From Patulibacter americanus DSM 16676 (GTDB lineage Bacteria; Actinomycetota; Thermoleophilia; Solirubrobacterales; Solirubrobacteraceae), in assembly GCF_000420025.1 (NCBI RefSeq), contig NZ_ATUD01000021.1, forward strand, positions 1-39,125: a stretch of DNA of 39,125 bases, written 5' to 3'. Below are positions 15,300 through 24,129 of this stretch, one piece after another. Both the position numbers and the translations under genes were made by a program. Each line of letters starts with the position of its first letter. Within the stretch, counting starts at the first letter, position 1. Under the pieces are notes generated by a model. It had not been told where the DNA came from. It searched no databases and worked only from the letters and a program-made list of their open reading frames with translations.

Positions 15300-16037
15300 A
15301 TGTCGCCCGATCGCCCCGCCCCGCACGCCCCGACCGCCGTCCTCGACGTCACCGGCGACGTCTTCGCGCGCCTGTCCCGCCTGCGCCACGGGCGCCGCAG
15401 CCTGCACCCGCGCGGCCGCTCCTACCGGGCCACGCTCGAGCTGCACCCGCCGGCCGGAGCCGCCCCTGGCTCGCCGTTCTTCTCGACGCCCGCGACGTAC
15501 GCGGCCACCGTGCGGTTCTCCCGCGGGTTCGGGCTGCGCCAGCCGCTGCCCGAGCTCCTCGGCATCGCGATGCGGCTCCACGACGCCCGCGGGCCGGGAG
15601 TCGACCAGGACCTGCTCGTCTCGTCGTCGGGCCGCCGCCCGCTGCTGCGCCGCGTGCTGATCCCCGGCCGGGAGGGGTTCTTCGGCGGCTGGTTCTCGAG
15701 CGTCCTGCCCTTCGAGGTCGGCGGCCGGCGCTCCGTCTTCGGACTCCACGCCATCACCCCGCCCGTCGGTCCGGAGGGCCCGGACCTCGAGCGCCTCGAC
15801 GCGACGGCGCGTGCGGGCGGCCTGGCCTTCGGGCTCGTGCTCGCGCGGGAGCCGTTCGGCCACTGGGTGCGGATGGGGACGCTGCGCATCGGCGCGCCGC
15901 TGCCGCCGGAGGAGAGCGAGGCGCTGAGCTTCGCGGCCTGGACGACGGCGGAGGACGTGCGACCCGTCGGGGTGCTCAACACGTTGCGGGCCGGGGCATA
16001 CCCGGGCAGCCGGCGCGGTCGCGGGCTGCCGGGATAG
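15300..16037 (+). CDS. Catalase-fold-like protein without clear heme site
   Basis: 245 residues. The core ATVRFSRGFGLRQPLPELLG followed by IAMRLHDARGPGVDQDLLV (about 62-105) resembles the VRFS and RD-RGFAVKFYT-EGN-D strands of heme catalases, and LHPRGRSYRATLEL at ~35-48 sits where catalases have their His-containing strand. The protein is only half the length of a catalase and lacks a convincing proximal Tyr motif (R-x3-Y near the C-terminus). I therefore read it as a non-enzymatic or altered relative; the fold call is by pattern only. It is cytoplasmic with no signal peptide. ATG 15300 lies 42 nt after a SigB-like -10. It ends against an imperfect hairpin shared with the sigma gene. Confidence 0.6.
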   Translation: MSPDRPAPHAPTAVLDVTGDVFARLSRLRHGRRSLHPRGRSYRATLELHPPAGAAPGSPFFSTPATYAATVRFSRGFGLRQPLPELLGIAMRLHDARGPGVDQDLLVSSSGRRPLLRRVLIPGREGFFGGWFSSVLPFEVGGRRSVFGLHAITPPVGPEGPDLERLDATARAGGLAFGLVLAREPFGHWVRMGTLRIGAPLPPEESEALSFAAWTTAEDVRPVGVLNTLRAGAYPGSRRGRGLPG

Positions 16038-16052
16038 GCCCGCCGCCGGCCA

Positions 16053-16094
16053 GGACCGGGCGCCCGCCACACGTGGTGACGGGGTGCCCGGTCC
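16053..16094. terminator. Bidirectional hairpin between convergent genes
   Basis: GGACCGGGC (16053-16061) pairs with GCCCGGTCC (16086-16094), with further partial pairing inward to CCAC-ACGTGG at the tip. It lies between stops at 16037 and 16102. Confidence 0.65.
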
Positions 16095-16101
16095 GCCGGT
16101 G

Positions 16102-16887
16102 TCAGGCCGCCACGAGCTCGTCGGCGGCCAGGGCGGAGTCGCGGTCGTCGCCCAGGTGCTCGCGCATCCTCTCCAGGGCGTCGGAGATGATCCGCGAGAC
16201 CTGCATCTGGGAGACGCCGATCCGCTCGGCGATCTCGCGCTGCAGGCGGCCGTCGTAGAACCGCAGCAGCACGACCTCCTTCTGGCGCTCGTCGAGCACC
16301 TCGCACGCCTGCTGGATCAGCTGGCGTTGGTCCACCTGCGCGAACCGGCGGTCCGGTGCGCCGAACAGGTCGAGCGCCTCCCGGGCGTCGCCCGTCGGGT
16401 GGTCGAGCGAGAGGGTGCGGTAGCCGCGGCTGCCGACGACCGCGTCGGCCACCCGCTCCACCGGCTCCTCCAGGTGCTCCGCGAGCTCCTCCACGGTGGG
16501 CTCGCGGCCCGTCGTGGCGGACAGCTCGCCCTTCGCACGGGTGATCCGCGCGTCGAGCTCCTGCACCGACCGCGGGACGTGGACCGCCCAGCAGTGGTCG
16601 CGGAAGTACCGCTTGATCTCACCCGTGATGTTCGGCGCGGCGAACGTGGCGAACCGCGTGCCCGCCGTGGTGTCGAAGCGGTCGATGGCCTTGACGAGGC
16701 CGACCGACCCGACCTGGATCAGGTCCTCCAGTGACTCGCCACGACCGCTGTAGCGCCGGGCGAGGGCACGCACGAGCGGGAGCCCGCGCCTGACCATCTC
16801 GTCCCGCGCCTGCAGGTCGTGGTCCTCGTGATACCGGCGAAGCAGCTCGAGGTCGAGCCGATCGCGGTGTGTTGCGTCTTCCAGCAT
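16102..16887 (-). CDS. SigB/SigF-type stress-response sigma factor
   Basis: 261 residues, the usual length of SigB/F/G proteins. Region 2 is clear (LVRALARRYSGRGESLEDLI, GLVKAIDRFDTTAGTRFATF and AAPNITGEIKRYFRDHCWAV, about 38-105). Region 3 follows (VPRSVQELDARI, about 107-165) and region 4 (LDERQKEVVLLRFYDGRLQR then EIAERIGVSQMQVSRI, about 195-240). SigB-group factors drive general stress genes and normally answer to an anti-sigma/anti-anti-sigma switch; no RsbW or RsbV gene is adjacent. ATG 16887 is preceded by GGGAGCC about 9 nt upstream. The upstream region shared with the SRPBCC gene is 387 bp long and rich in inverted repeats. Confidence 0.9.
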   Translation of the reverse strand: MLEDATHRDRLDLELLRRYHEDHDLQARDEMVRRGLPLVRALARRYSGRGESLEDLIQVGSVGLVKAIDRFDTTAGTRFATFAAPNITGEIKRYFRDHCWAVHVPRSVQELDARITRAKGELSATTGREPTVEELAEHLEEPVERVADAVVGSRGYRTLSLDHPTGDAREALDLFGAPDRRFAQVDQRQLIQQACEVLDERQKEVVLLRFYDGRLQREIAERIGVSQMQVSRIISDALERMREHLGDDRDSALAADELVAA

Positions 16888-17274
16888 GACTTGGCTCCCA
16901 CGTATGGAATCTCCGTCCGGTACGAGTCTCCATGGGACGGGGGGAAGCGGCCCAGGAACGCCGTACCTGCTGTGGCTGCGTGCTCGGCCGCCGGGGCTCG
17001 GGGGAGCCGTGCGCTCGGCCTCCGTCAGCGCCCCCGGGGAAGGAGGAGCCGACGTCGACGTCGCGCAACGACGGTCGACACGCCGCAAACCTATCGCGCC
17101 GATCGCGACGACGGCGGCTGTCGTTCGTCCGGCCCCCAGCGCGCCTCCAGGGGCCCCGATCTGGACGTGCGTCCAGGACGACGGGGCGGCGTTCGTCCGC
17201 CCCGCAGGCGGACCGGCGGCGGGATGGGGCGCGCCCGCGTTCGCCCCGCGGACCGCCCGGGTAGCCAGCGGCCC
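16888..17274. other. Non-coding divergent region with hairpins and repeated 13-mer
   Basis: This 387-bp interval between the sigma gene and the SRPBCC gene has no credible gene. It holds hairpins CTGGAC-GTGC-GTCCAG (17161-17176) and GTCCGCC-N5-GGCGGAC (17195-17213), a 12-bp palindrome GACGTCGACGTC (17051-17062), and a repeated CGTTCGTCCGSCCC at 17122 and 17190. A TAGGTT hexamer on the minus strand (17088-17093) is a possible -10 for the sigma gene, implying a ~200-nt leader. Confidence 0.55.
17239..17264 (+). promoter_or_regulatory. SigB-like promoter candidate (GTTC-N16-GGGTAG)
   Basis: GTTC (17239-17242) and GGGTAG (17259-17264) precede the SRPBCC ATG at 17275 by 10 nt, next to the divergent SigB/F-type gene. 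It would give a near-leaderless transcript of the SRPBCC-dehydrogenase operon. Confidence 0.45.
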
Positions 17275-17907
17275 ATGAGCCCCCAGGAGCAGGACCACGG
17301 ACCGGTGCACGGCGCGCTCGGGAAGGCGGAGGACGGGCTGCGCAAGGCGGTGGCGCCCGTCGCGCAGCGCCTCGTCAGCGGCCGGGCGGGCAGCGTCGGC
17401 GACGACGCGGTGCTCGTGCGGCAGGCCATCACGATCGGCCGCGACGCCGAGGAGCTCGCCCAGCTGCTGCGCAGCCCCGAGCTCGCCCGCCAGCTCCTGA
17501 CGACGAGCGACGGCCCGGAGATCTCCGTCGAGCCCACGGGCCCCGACAGCGCCCGCTGGACGGTCACGGGCCCGCTCGGCCTGCACCTGGTCTCGGACGT
17601 CCGCCGGGAGTCCGGGCCCACGGAGGAGCCGCTGCGGTGGCACGCCGAGCCCGGCGGCGACCTGGCCCACGAGGGCGTGCTGCGCCTGAAGCCCGCCCGG
17701 GAGGACTGGGGGACGGAGCTGCACGCCGAGATCCGGGTGGCGCCGCCCGCCGGACCGCTCGGCCGCCTGGGCCGCGGGCCGCTGCAGACGGCGGCGGGCG
17801 CCGTCGCGATGAAGGCGCTGCGGCGCTGCAAGAGCCTCGCCGAGACCGGCGAGGTCCCCACGCTGCGGGACAACCCGTCCGGCCGCACCACCACCACCGA
17901 GAGCTGA
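17275..17907 (+). CDS. SRPBCC (cyclase/dehydrase-like) protein, first gene of dehydrogenase operon
   Basis: 210 residues. The region from VRQAITIGRDAEELAQLLRS (about 43) through RWTVTGPLGLHLVSDVRRES and THEGVLRLKP-like strands to ALRRCKSLAETGEVPT (about 195) follows the SRPBCC helix-grip pattern used to bind lipids or hydrophobic ligands. An N-terminal ~40-residue helix-rich part comes first. Proteins of this type often stand next to zinc alcohol dehydrogenases in actinobacterial and proteobacterial genomes (recall), as here: the next gene starts 9 bp after this stop. Its function in the pair is unknown. The ATG at 17275 lies 10 nt after a SigB-like -10. Confidence 0.75.
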   Translation: MSPQEQDHGPVHGALGKAEDGLRKAVAPVAQRLVSGRAGSVGDDAVLVRQAITIGRDAEELAQLLRSPELARQLLTTSDGPEISVEPTGPDSARWTVTGPLGLHLVSDVRRESGPTEEPLRWHAEPGGDLAHEGVLRLKPAREDWGTELHAEIRVAPPAGPLGRLGRGPLQTAAGAVAMKALRRCKSLAETGEVPTLRDNPSGRTTTTES

Positions 17908-17916
17908 GGAGGAGCC

Positions 17917-19080
17917 ATGCGCGCGCTCGTCTGGAACGGCGTCAACGACCTGGCGGTCGAGACGGTCCCCGACGCCACGATCGTCAACCCCCACGACATC
18001 GTCCTGAAGGTCCTGCGGACGACGACCTGCGGCTCCGACCTGCACGTGATCTCGGGCTACATCCCGAGCGCCCGGCAGGGCGACGTGCTCGGCCACGAGT
18101 TCATGGGCGAGGTCGTCGAGGTCGGCTCGGAGGTGACGAAGACCCGCAAGGGCGCCCGGGTCGTCGTCCCCTCGTTCATCGGCTGCAGCAAGTGCTGGTA
18201 CTGCGAGCACGACCTGTGGTCGGCCTGCGACAACACGAACCCGAACCCGGAGCTGCAGGCGCCCGAGATGGGCTACCCGACGGCCGGGATCTACGGCTAC
18301 ACGCACGCGTTCGGCGGCTACGCCGGCTCGCACGCGGAGTACATCCGCGTCCCCCACGCGGACGCGAACTGCTTCACGGTGCCCGAGGGCGTCACGGACG
18401 AGCAGGCGCTGTACCTGTCCGACGCGGTGCCGACGGGCTACATGGGCGCTGACTTCTGCGACATCGCCCCCGGTGACACCGTCGCGGTGTGGGGCTGCGG
18501 CGGCGTCGGGCTGATGGCCCAGAAGAGCGCGCTGCTCATGGGCGCCGGTCGCGTGATCGCCATCGACCGGATCCCGGAGCGCCTGGCCCTGGCCCGCTCC
18601 CTCGGCGCCGAGACGCTGGACTACACGCAGACCGACGTGCTCGAGGAGCTCAAGCAGACCACGGGCGGGCGCGGGCCCGACGCCTGCATCGAGGCCGTCG
18701 GCATGGAGGCCCACGGCACCGGCCCGCAGTACGCCTACGACAAGGTCAAGCAGGCGCTGCGGCTCGAGACGGACCGCGGGCAGGCGCTCCGCGAGGCGAT
18801 CATCGCCTGTCGCAAGGGCGGGGTCCTCTCCGTCCTCGGCGTCTACGGGCTCATGGACAAGTTCCCGATGGGCGTGATCATGAACAAGGGCCTGACGGTG
18901 CGCTCCGCCCAGCAGCACGGCCAGCGCTACATGCCGGAGATGCTCGAGCACGTCGTGGAGGGCCGGCTGGACCCGTCGATCCTCACGACCCACCGGATGC
19001 CGCTCGAGGACGCCGTGCGGGGCTACGCGCTGTTCAAGGAGAAGCAGGACGCCTGCATCCGCGTGGCGTTCGTGCCGTAG
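17917..19080 (+). CDS. Zinc-dependent alcohol (formaldehyde-type) dehydrogenase
   Basis: 387 residues of the zinc MDR family. Catalytic zinc ligands are Cys38 (TTTCGSD) and His60-Glu61 (GHEFMGE). The structural zinc lobe has Cys90, Cys93, Cys96 and Cys104 (GCSKCWYCEHDLWSAC). The cofactor fold GCGGVG is at 193-198, and the acidic residue after the second strand (VIAID) favours NAD over NADP. The extended loop at ~105-135 and overall wording match the glutathione-independent formaldehyde dehydrogenase-like branch. It oxidises an alcohol or aldehyde in the cytoplasm; the substrate is not readable. GAGGAGGAG just before ATG 17917 is a strong ribosome binding site overlapping the end of the SRPBCC gene. 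Confidence 0.9.
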   Translation: MRALVWNGVNDLAVETVPDATIVNPHDIVLKVLRTTTCGSDLHVISGYIPSARQGDVLGHEFMGEVVEVGSEVTKTRKGARVVVPSFIGCSKCWYCEHDLWSACDNTNPNPELQAPEMGYPTAGIYGYTHAFGGYAGSHAEYIRVPHADANCFTVPEGVTDEQALYLSDAVPTGYMGADFCDIAPGDTVAVWGCGGVGLMAQKSALLMGAGRVIAIDRIPERLALARSLGAETLDYTQTDVLEELKQTTGGRGPDACIEAVGMEAHGTGPQYAYDKVKQALRLETDRGQALREAIIACRKGGVLSVLGVYGLMDKFPMGVIMNKGLTVRSAQQHGQRYMPEMLEHVVEGRLDPSILTTHRMPLEDAVRGYALFKEKQDACIRVAFVP

Positions 19081-19112
19081 GCCACGCCGGGCGGGACGGC
19101 GGGGTGTCGGCG

Positions 19113-19135
19113 GGGCGGGGCGCAGCGCCCCGCCC
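19113..19135. terminator. Strong hairpin terminator
   Basis: GGGCGGGGCG-CAG-CGCCCCGCCC, a 10-bp stem 32 bp after the dehydrogenase stop. Confidence 0.75.
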
Positions 19136-19147
19136 TGACGGTCGCCG

Positions 19148-19151
<4 letters not shown>
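19135..19151. terminator. Second hairpin covering the RecQ stop codon
   Basis: CTGACGG-TCG-CCGTCAG, a 7-bp stem that includes the stop of the minus-strand helicase gene (19148-19150). Confidence 0.5.
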
Positions 19152-20797
<1,646 letters not shown>

Positions 20798-20947
20798 GGA
20801 GCGCAGATACCCGCCGGGCGCCGGCCGCATGCCGACCCGCCGGCCTTGCGGGAGCCGGGTAGGCGGAAGCGGCGCCGGCGGGAGCGGGGCCGGCGACCGG
20901 CTGACCGCGGGAGGTCCGGGCGCCTGCGCGCCCGGACCCGTCAACGG

Positions 20948-21304
20948 CTACGCCGGGGGCGCGTAGAGCTGCAGGTCGTTGCCGTCCGGGTCCCGGAACG
21001 GCGCGATCTTGCCCCAGGGGTGCTCGGAGAGCTCGCCCGTGAACTCGACGCCCTGGTCCTTCAGCGCCCGGACCTCGTCCTCGATGTCGCCCGTGACGCC
21101 GAACGCCAGCACGGCGCCGCCGTCGCCGGACGGCGACTCGCTCTTCGACCCGTTCAGGCCGATCTTCTGGTCGCCGGCGGTGACCTCGGACCAGTCGCCG
21201 TCGTGCTCGAGGACCTCGAGGCCCAGGGCGTTGCGGTAGAACGCGACCGCCCGGTCCATGTTCGTGACGGGGAGCCAGACGGTGTCGATGCTCTTCAGGG
21301 CCAT
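20948..21304 (-). CDS. VOC (glyoxalase/bleomycin-resistance) family protein
   Basis: 118 residues, a single VOC domain of two beta-alpha-beta-beta-beta units: VWLPVTNMDRAVAFYRNALG in the first half and PWGKIAPFRDPDGNDLQLYA at the end. Metal ligands in the family are often His/Glu at fixed strands; here the first-strand position is Val (TVWLPV), while the last strand carries Gln (LQLY), so metal binding is doubtful. It could be a dioxygenase-, isomerase- or drug-binding relative. ATG 21304 is preceded by GAGAGG about 7-8 nt upstream. A SigB-like -10 (GGGTAG) sits 33 nt upstream of the start at 21338-21343. Confidence 0.85.
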   Translation of the reverse strand: MALKSIDTVWLPVTNMDRAVAFYRNALGLEVLEHDGDWSEVTAGDQKIGLNGSKSESPSGDGGAVLAFGVTGDIEDEVRALKDQGVEFTGELSEHPWGKIAPFRDPDGNDLQLYAPPA

Positions 21305-21337
21305 GTGTTCGCCTCTCGGTTGGGGACTGCCCTGCCC

Positions 21338-21363
21338 CTACCCGTGGCCCGGCGCGCCGACAC
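21338..21363 (-). promoter_or_regulatory. SigB-like promoter candidate (GTGT-N16-GGGTAG) for the VOC gene
   Basis: On the minus strand GTGT (21360-21363), 16-bp spacer, GGGTAG (21338-21343). The -10 is part of the 12-mer CACGGGTAGGGG (21335-21346) found at two other intergenic sites. Confidence 0.5.
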
Positions 21364-21544
21364 CGCGACGCGCCGGCACGGACGCCGCGACGACGGCCGC
21401 GGGGACCGACGTGCACTGCCCAGCGCGGGCACGGACGGGCGCCTCGCGGGGCCCGAGGCTGCCGAGGATGTCGAGCAGGGAGGCCGGACGCGGCGACGCG
21501 GCGGCCGACGTCGCGGGGCGGAGGTAACCGGGGAGCTGGGCCAT
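21338..21544 (-). CDS. Possible small protein upstream of the VOC gene
   Basis: 68 residues from ATG 21544 to TAG 21338-21340. It begins MAQLPGYLRPATSAAASPRP, has a short leucine-rich stretch (SLLDILGSLG), and ends low-complexity (VPARRGVGAPGHG). CAGACT lies 7 nt before the ATG, in line with the leaderless pattern of this window, and the frame has no ribosome binding site. Its stop codon is the TAG inside the SigB-like GGGTAG element of the next gene. I recognise no family, so this may be a chance frame in GC-rich DNA. Confidence 0.35.
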   Translation of the reverse strand: MAQLPGYLRPATSAAASPRPASLLDILGSLGPREAPVRARAGQCTSVPAAVVAASVPARRGVGAPGHG

Positions 21545-21687
21545 GCACCGCAGTCTGCGGCCGGGGCCTGTCCGCCACCATGGGGAATCCCCCCGGGACG
21601 GCCCCCAGGGTGCCCCGAGGGGCGTCCCGTACCCCGCCCGGGACCCGTCGCCGGGCGACGCTTCCCGGGCCCGCCCCTCCCCACGAC

Positions 21688-21693
21688 TAGAAT
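21688..21693 (+). promoter_or_regulatory. -10 element TAGAAT before the double kinase
   Basis: TAGAAT, five of six bases to the TATAAT consensus, lies 8 nt before ATG 21702. The distance implies a leaderless or near-leaderless mRNA. Confidence 0.5.
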
Positions 21694-21701
21694 GCCCGGC
21701 G

Positions 21702-24047
21702 ATGACGACCGGAGCGGATGCGCTCGCCGTCCGGGGTGGACGTGCTGCGACGCTCCGCCCGGACGACGTGCCCCAGGCACCAGAGCGGATGACGATCCTG
21801 CTCCTGGTCGTCGCGCGCGTCGCCACGGCCGTGGCGATCGGCCTCCTGGCGTTCCTCGCGGACGACCCGGACGTGCCCCTCCTGGCCGCACTGGGGGTCG
21901 TCGCGGCGGTCGAGGTCGCCGTCACGAGCCTCCTCGTCTGGCGCTCCGACACCCCGGCGCGGTCGCCGGTACTGCGGCCCGCGCTCGTCCTCGACCTCGC
22001 CCTCTGGCTCTCCGCGTGCGCGGCCTCGGGGGGCGCGGACAGCCCTGCCCTGCTGATCTACGCGGTCCTGCCGTCGATCGGCGCGCTCGTCCTCGACGTG
22101 GGGTGGCTCATCGCCTGCGGGACCCTCGTCGCCGCCGTCCGGCTCGCCCTCGGCGGCCCCGACGCCGACCTCGCCGTCTTCTCGATCGTCGGGGTGTGGG
22201 CGGTCGCGATCGCCGTCGCCGCGTCGCGCGGCCGACGGGTCTTCGCCAAGCGGGTGGCCGGCCTCGACGCGGTGTGGACCGCCCTGGCCGGCGGGCACGG
22301 TCCGAGCGAGATCATCCGCGAGCGCGTGGCCGACGACCTGCGCGAGCGGGCCCTCCGGCCGGTGGTCGAGATCCGCGACGCGTGTGCGGACAACGACGAC
22401 GGACACAGCCTGCAGGGCCTGACCGGACGAATGTCCACCGTCATCGCCCGAACCCGGGCGATCGCGCACGAGCTGCACGCTCCCGCGGCCCTCCACGGCG
22501 GCGTCGAGGAGTCCGTCCGGCACGTCGCCCAGCTCCGCGCGCCCGCCGCCGACGTCGTCGTCCGGCTCGTGGGCGACGTGCCGGACTCCCTCGCCGAGCC
22601 GCTCGACGCGGTGGTCCGCGACGCGCTCGGCATCGTCGCCGGCACCTGGACCCGCGAGGTCGTGGTCGAGATCGACGTGGAGGACGAGGAGCAGGGCGTC
22701 CTCGTCGGTGTCACCGCGACCCCGCTCCTGGACTTCGACACCCAGCGCCGAGCCCTCCGCCGCGCCGCGCTCGCCGCGCGCGCCGAGGTCGGCACGGTCG
22801 ACGTCGGCTCGACGGACGACGGGGGCGCGCGGGTCTCGCTGCGCCTGCGCGGCGTGACGCCCCCGGAGGACCGGACGGGCCAGGTCCGCCAGTTCCGCGA
22901 GCTCGGCCCGTACGTGGTGACCGTGCGGCTGGGGATGGCGCCCGTCATCGCCGCGATCGCCCTGATCCACGGCGGGACCGAGCCCGGGTTCTGGTGGGTG
23001 CTGGCCGCCCTCTGCGCCGACCTCGCGTTCTTCGGCATGTACTTCCGGCGACGACGGACCTCCCGGGTCTACATCGCCGTGGGGGTGCTGGACTACGCGC
23101 TGCTGGCGGCCGGGTTCGCGCTGGCCGGTGACGCGCAGTTCGCGTACGCCGCGGTCGTGCTGCTCGTGCCGATCACGAACGCCGCGATCCTGCGCTGGAC
23201 CACGATCCTGCCCGTCACCGTACTGGCCGGAGTGGTGCTCGCGGTGACCGGCGACGGCCTGCCGCAGCCCGCGGTCTCGATCGCCCTGGCGTGGGCCGCC
23301 GTGGTCGCCTACCTCGAGTCGACGGCGCGCACCCGCGACGCGGAGCGGTTCGTCGCCATCTCGCGCCGCCGCAACGAGCTGCTGCGCGGCCTGCTGCACG
23401 AGGAGGAGGTCGAGCGTCGTCGCATCGCCGGCCAGCTGCACGACGACGTCCTCCAGCGCCTGTTCGTGGTCCGCCAGGACCTCGAGGAGGCCGGCGAGGA
23501 GCAGGGCGGCGCCGAGGAGTGCCGGGCGCGCAGGCAGGCCGTCCAGGGGCTCGAGGGCGTCATCACCGTGCTGACGCGCACCGTCGGCGACCTCGACGTG
23601 GACGAGGGCGCCGCGGCCGTGGCGGGCGGCCTGCACGCGGCGCTGGCGACGACGACGGCGCTGCGCGACGGGCCGGCGGTCGAGCTCGAGATCGACGAGC
23701 GGGCCGCGGGCGTGCAGGACGGCCTGATCGTGCAGCTCGCCCGCGAGCTCTACGCGAACGTGACCCGCCACGCCGACGCGGGGCACATGCGCCTGACGGT
23801 GTCGCGCCAGGAGGACGCCCTCGTGCTCGACGTCGTCGACGACGGCGTCGGCTTCGACTGGGGCCGGGTGCACGCCGGCATGCTCGAGGGCCACATCGGG
23901 CTGCCGACGATCCGCGCCCGCGTGGCCCAGCTCGGCGGCGCCCTGCTGCTCGGCGACGCCCCCGGCGGCGGCGCCCACGTGCAGATCCGCCTGCCGCTGG
24001 ACACCGCGCCGCAGGCCACGGAGCGCCCGACGGTCACCAGCGCCTGA
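21702..24047 (+). CDS. Double NarL-type sensor histidine kinase with degenerate first half
   Basis: 781 residues, about twice the usual size. Two membrane-plus-kinase modules run in tandem. Module 1: five or six hydrophobic segments (30-178), a HisKA_3-like helix at ~203-230 (ERVADDLRERALRPVVEIRD) with no His at the phosphorylation site, and a decayed ATPase-like domain (~285-385). Module 2: membrane segments (~403-540), a proper HisKA_3 helix (RRRIAGQLHDDVLQRL) with phospho-acceptor His580, and a HATPase_c domain with N-box Asn686 (ELYANVTRHA), DDGVGFDW (713-720) and a glycine loop (GDAPGGGAHV). So module 2 should be active and module 1 regulatory. No response regulator gene is adjacent. ATG 21702 follows TAGAAT. 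Confidence 0.85.
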   Translation: MTTGADALAVRGGRAATLRPDDVPQAPERMTILLLVVARVATAVAIGLLAFLADDPDVPLLAALGVVAAVEVAVTSLLVWRSDTPARSPVLRPALVLDLALWLSACAASGGADSPALLIYAVLPSIGALVLDVGWLIACGTLVAAVRLALGGPDADLAVFSIVGVWAVAIAVAASRGRRVFAKRVAGLDAVWTALAGGHGPSEIIRERVADDLRERALRPVVEIRDACADNDDGHSLQGLTGRMSTVIARTRAIAHELHAPAALHGGVEESVRHVAQLRAPAADVVVRLVGDVPDSLAEPLDAVVRDALGIVAGTWTREVVVEIDVEDEEQGVLVGVTATPLLDFDTQRRALRRAALAARAEVGTVDVGSTDDGGARVSLRLRGVTPPEDRTGQVRQFRELGPYVVTVRLGMAPVIAAIALIHGGTEPGFWWVLAALCADLAFFGMYFRRRRTSRVYIAVGVLDYALLAAGFALAGDAQFAYAAVVLLVPITNAAILRWTTILPVTVLAGVVLAVTGDGLPQPAVSIALAWAAVVAYLESTARTRDAERFVAISRRRNELLRGLLHEEEVERRRIAGQLHDDVLQRLFVVRQDLEEAGEEQGGAEECRARRQAVQGLEGVITVLTRTVGDLDVDEGAAAVAGGLHAALATTTALRDGPAVELEIDERAAGVQDGLIVQLARELYANVTRHADAGHMRLTVSRQEDALVLDVVDDGVGFDWGRVHAGMLEGHIGLPTIRARVAQLGGALLLGDAPGGGAHVQIRLPLDTAPQATERPTVTSA

Positions 24048-24079
24048 CGTCGCCTCCCCTTCCGCCGCCTCGGGCGACG
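24048..24079. terminator. Weak terminator-like hairpin after the kinase gene
   Basis: CGTCGCC (24048-24054) pairs with GGCGACG (24073-24079) across an 18-nt loop just after the stop at 24045-24047. Confidence 0.3.
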
Positions 24080-24116
24080 GAACCCGGCGCGCACGGGGGG
24101 CCGGGTCCTGGTCCGT

Positions 24117-24122
24117 TACGGT
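24117..24122 (+). promoter_or_regulatory. -10 element TACGGT for a leaderless start
   Basis: TACGGT lies 7 nt before ATG 24130. A GAGGG overlaps the gap but is too close to the start for a normal ribosome binding site. Confidence 0.5.
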
Positions 24123-24129
24123 CGAGGGC

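Noticed and set aside
16886..17278. A 130-residue plus-strand frame in the divergent region.
   Set aside because: It begins inside the sigma gene's first codons, has no start signal and no motif; the region looks regulatory.
20857..20862. GGGTAG on the plus strand as another SigB-like element.
   Set aside because: No plus-strand gene lies downstream; it shows that GGGTAG alone occurs by chance here.
20798..20944. RecQ start at ATG 20944 with a proline-rich N-terminus.
   Set aside because: The extra 49 residues are low-complexity and a TATCTG-N6-GTG arrangement gives a better start at 20797.
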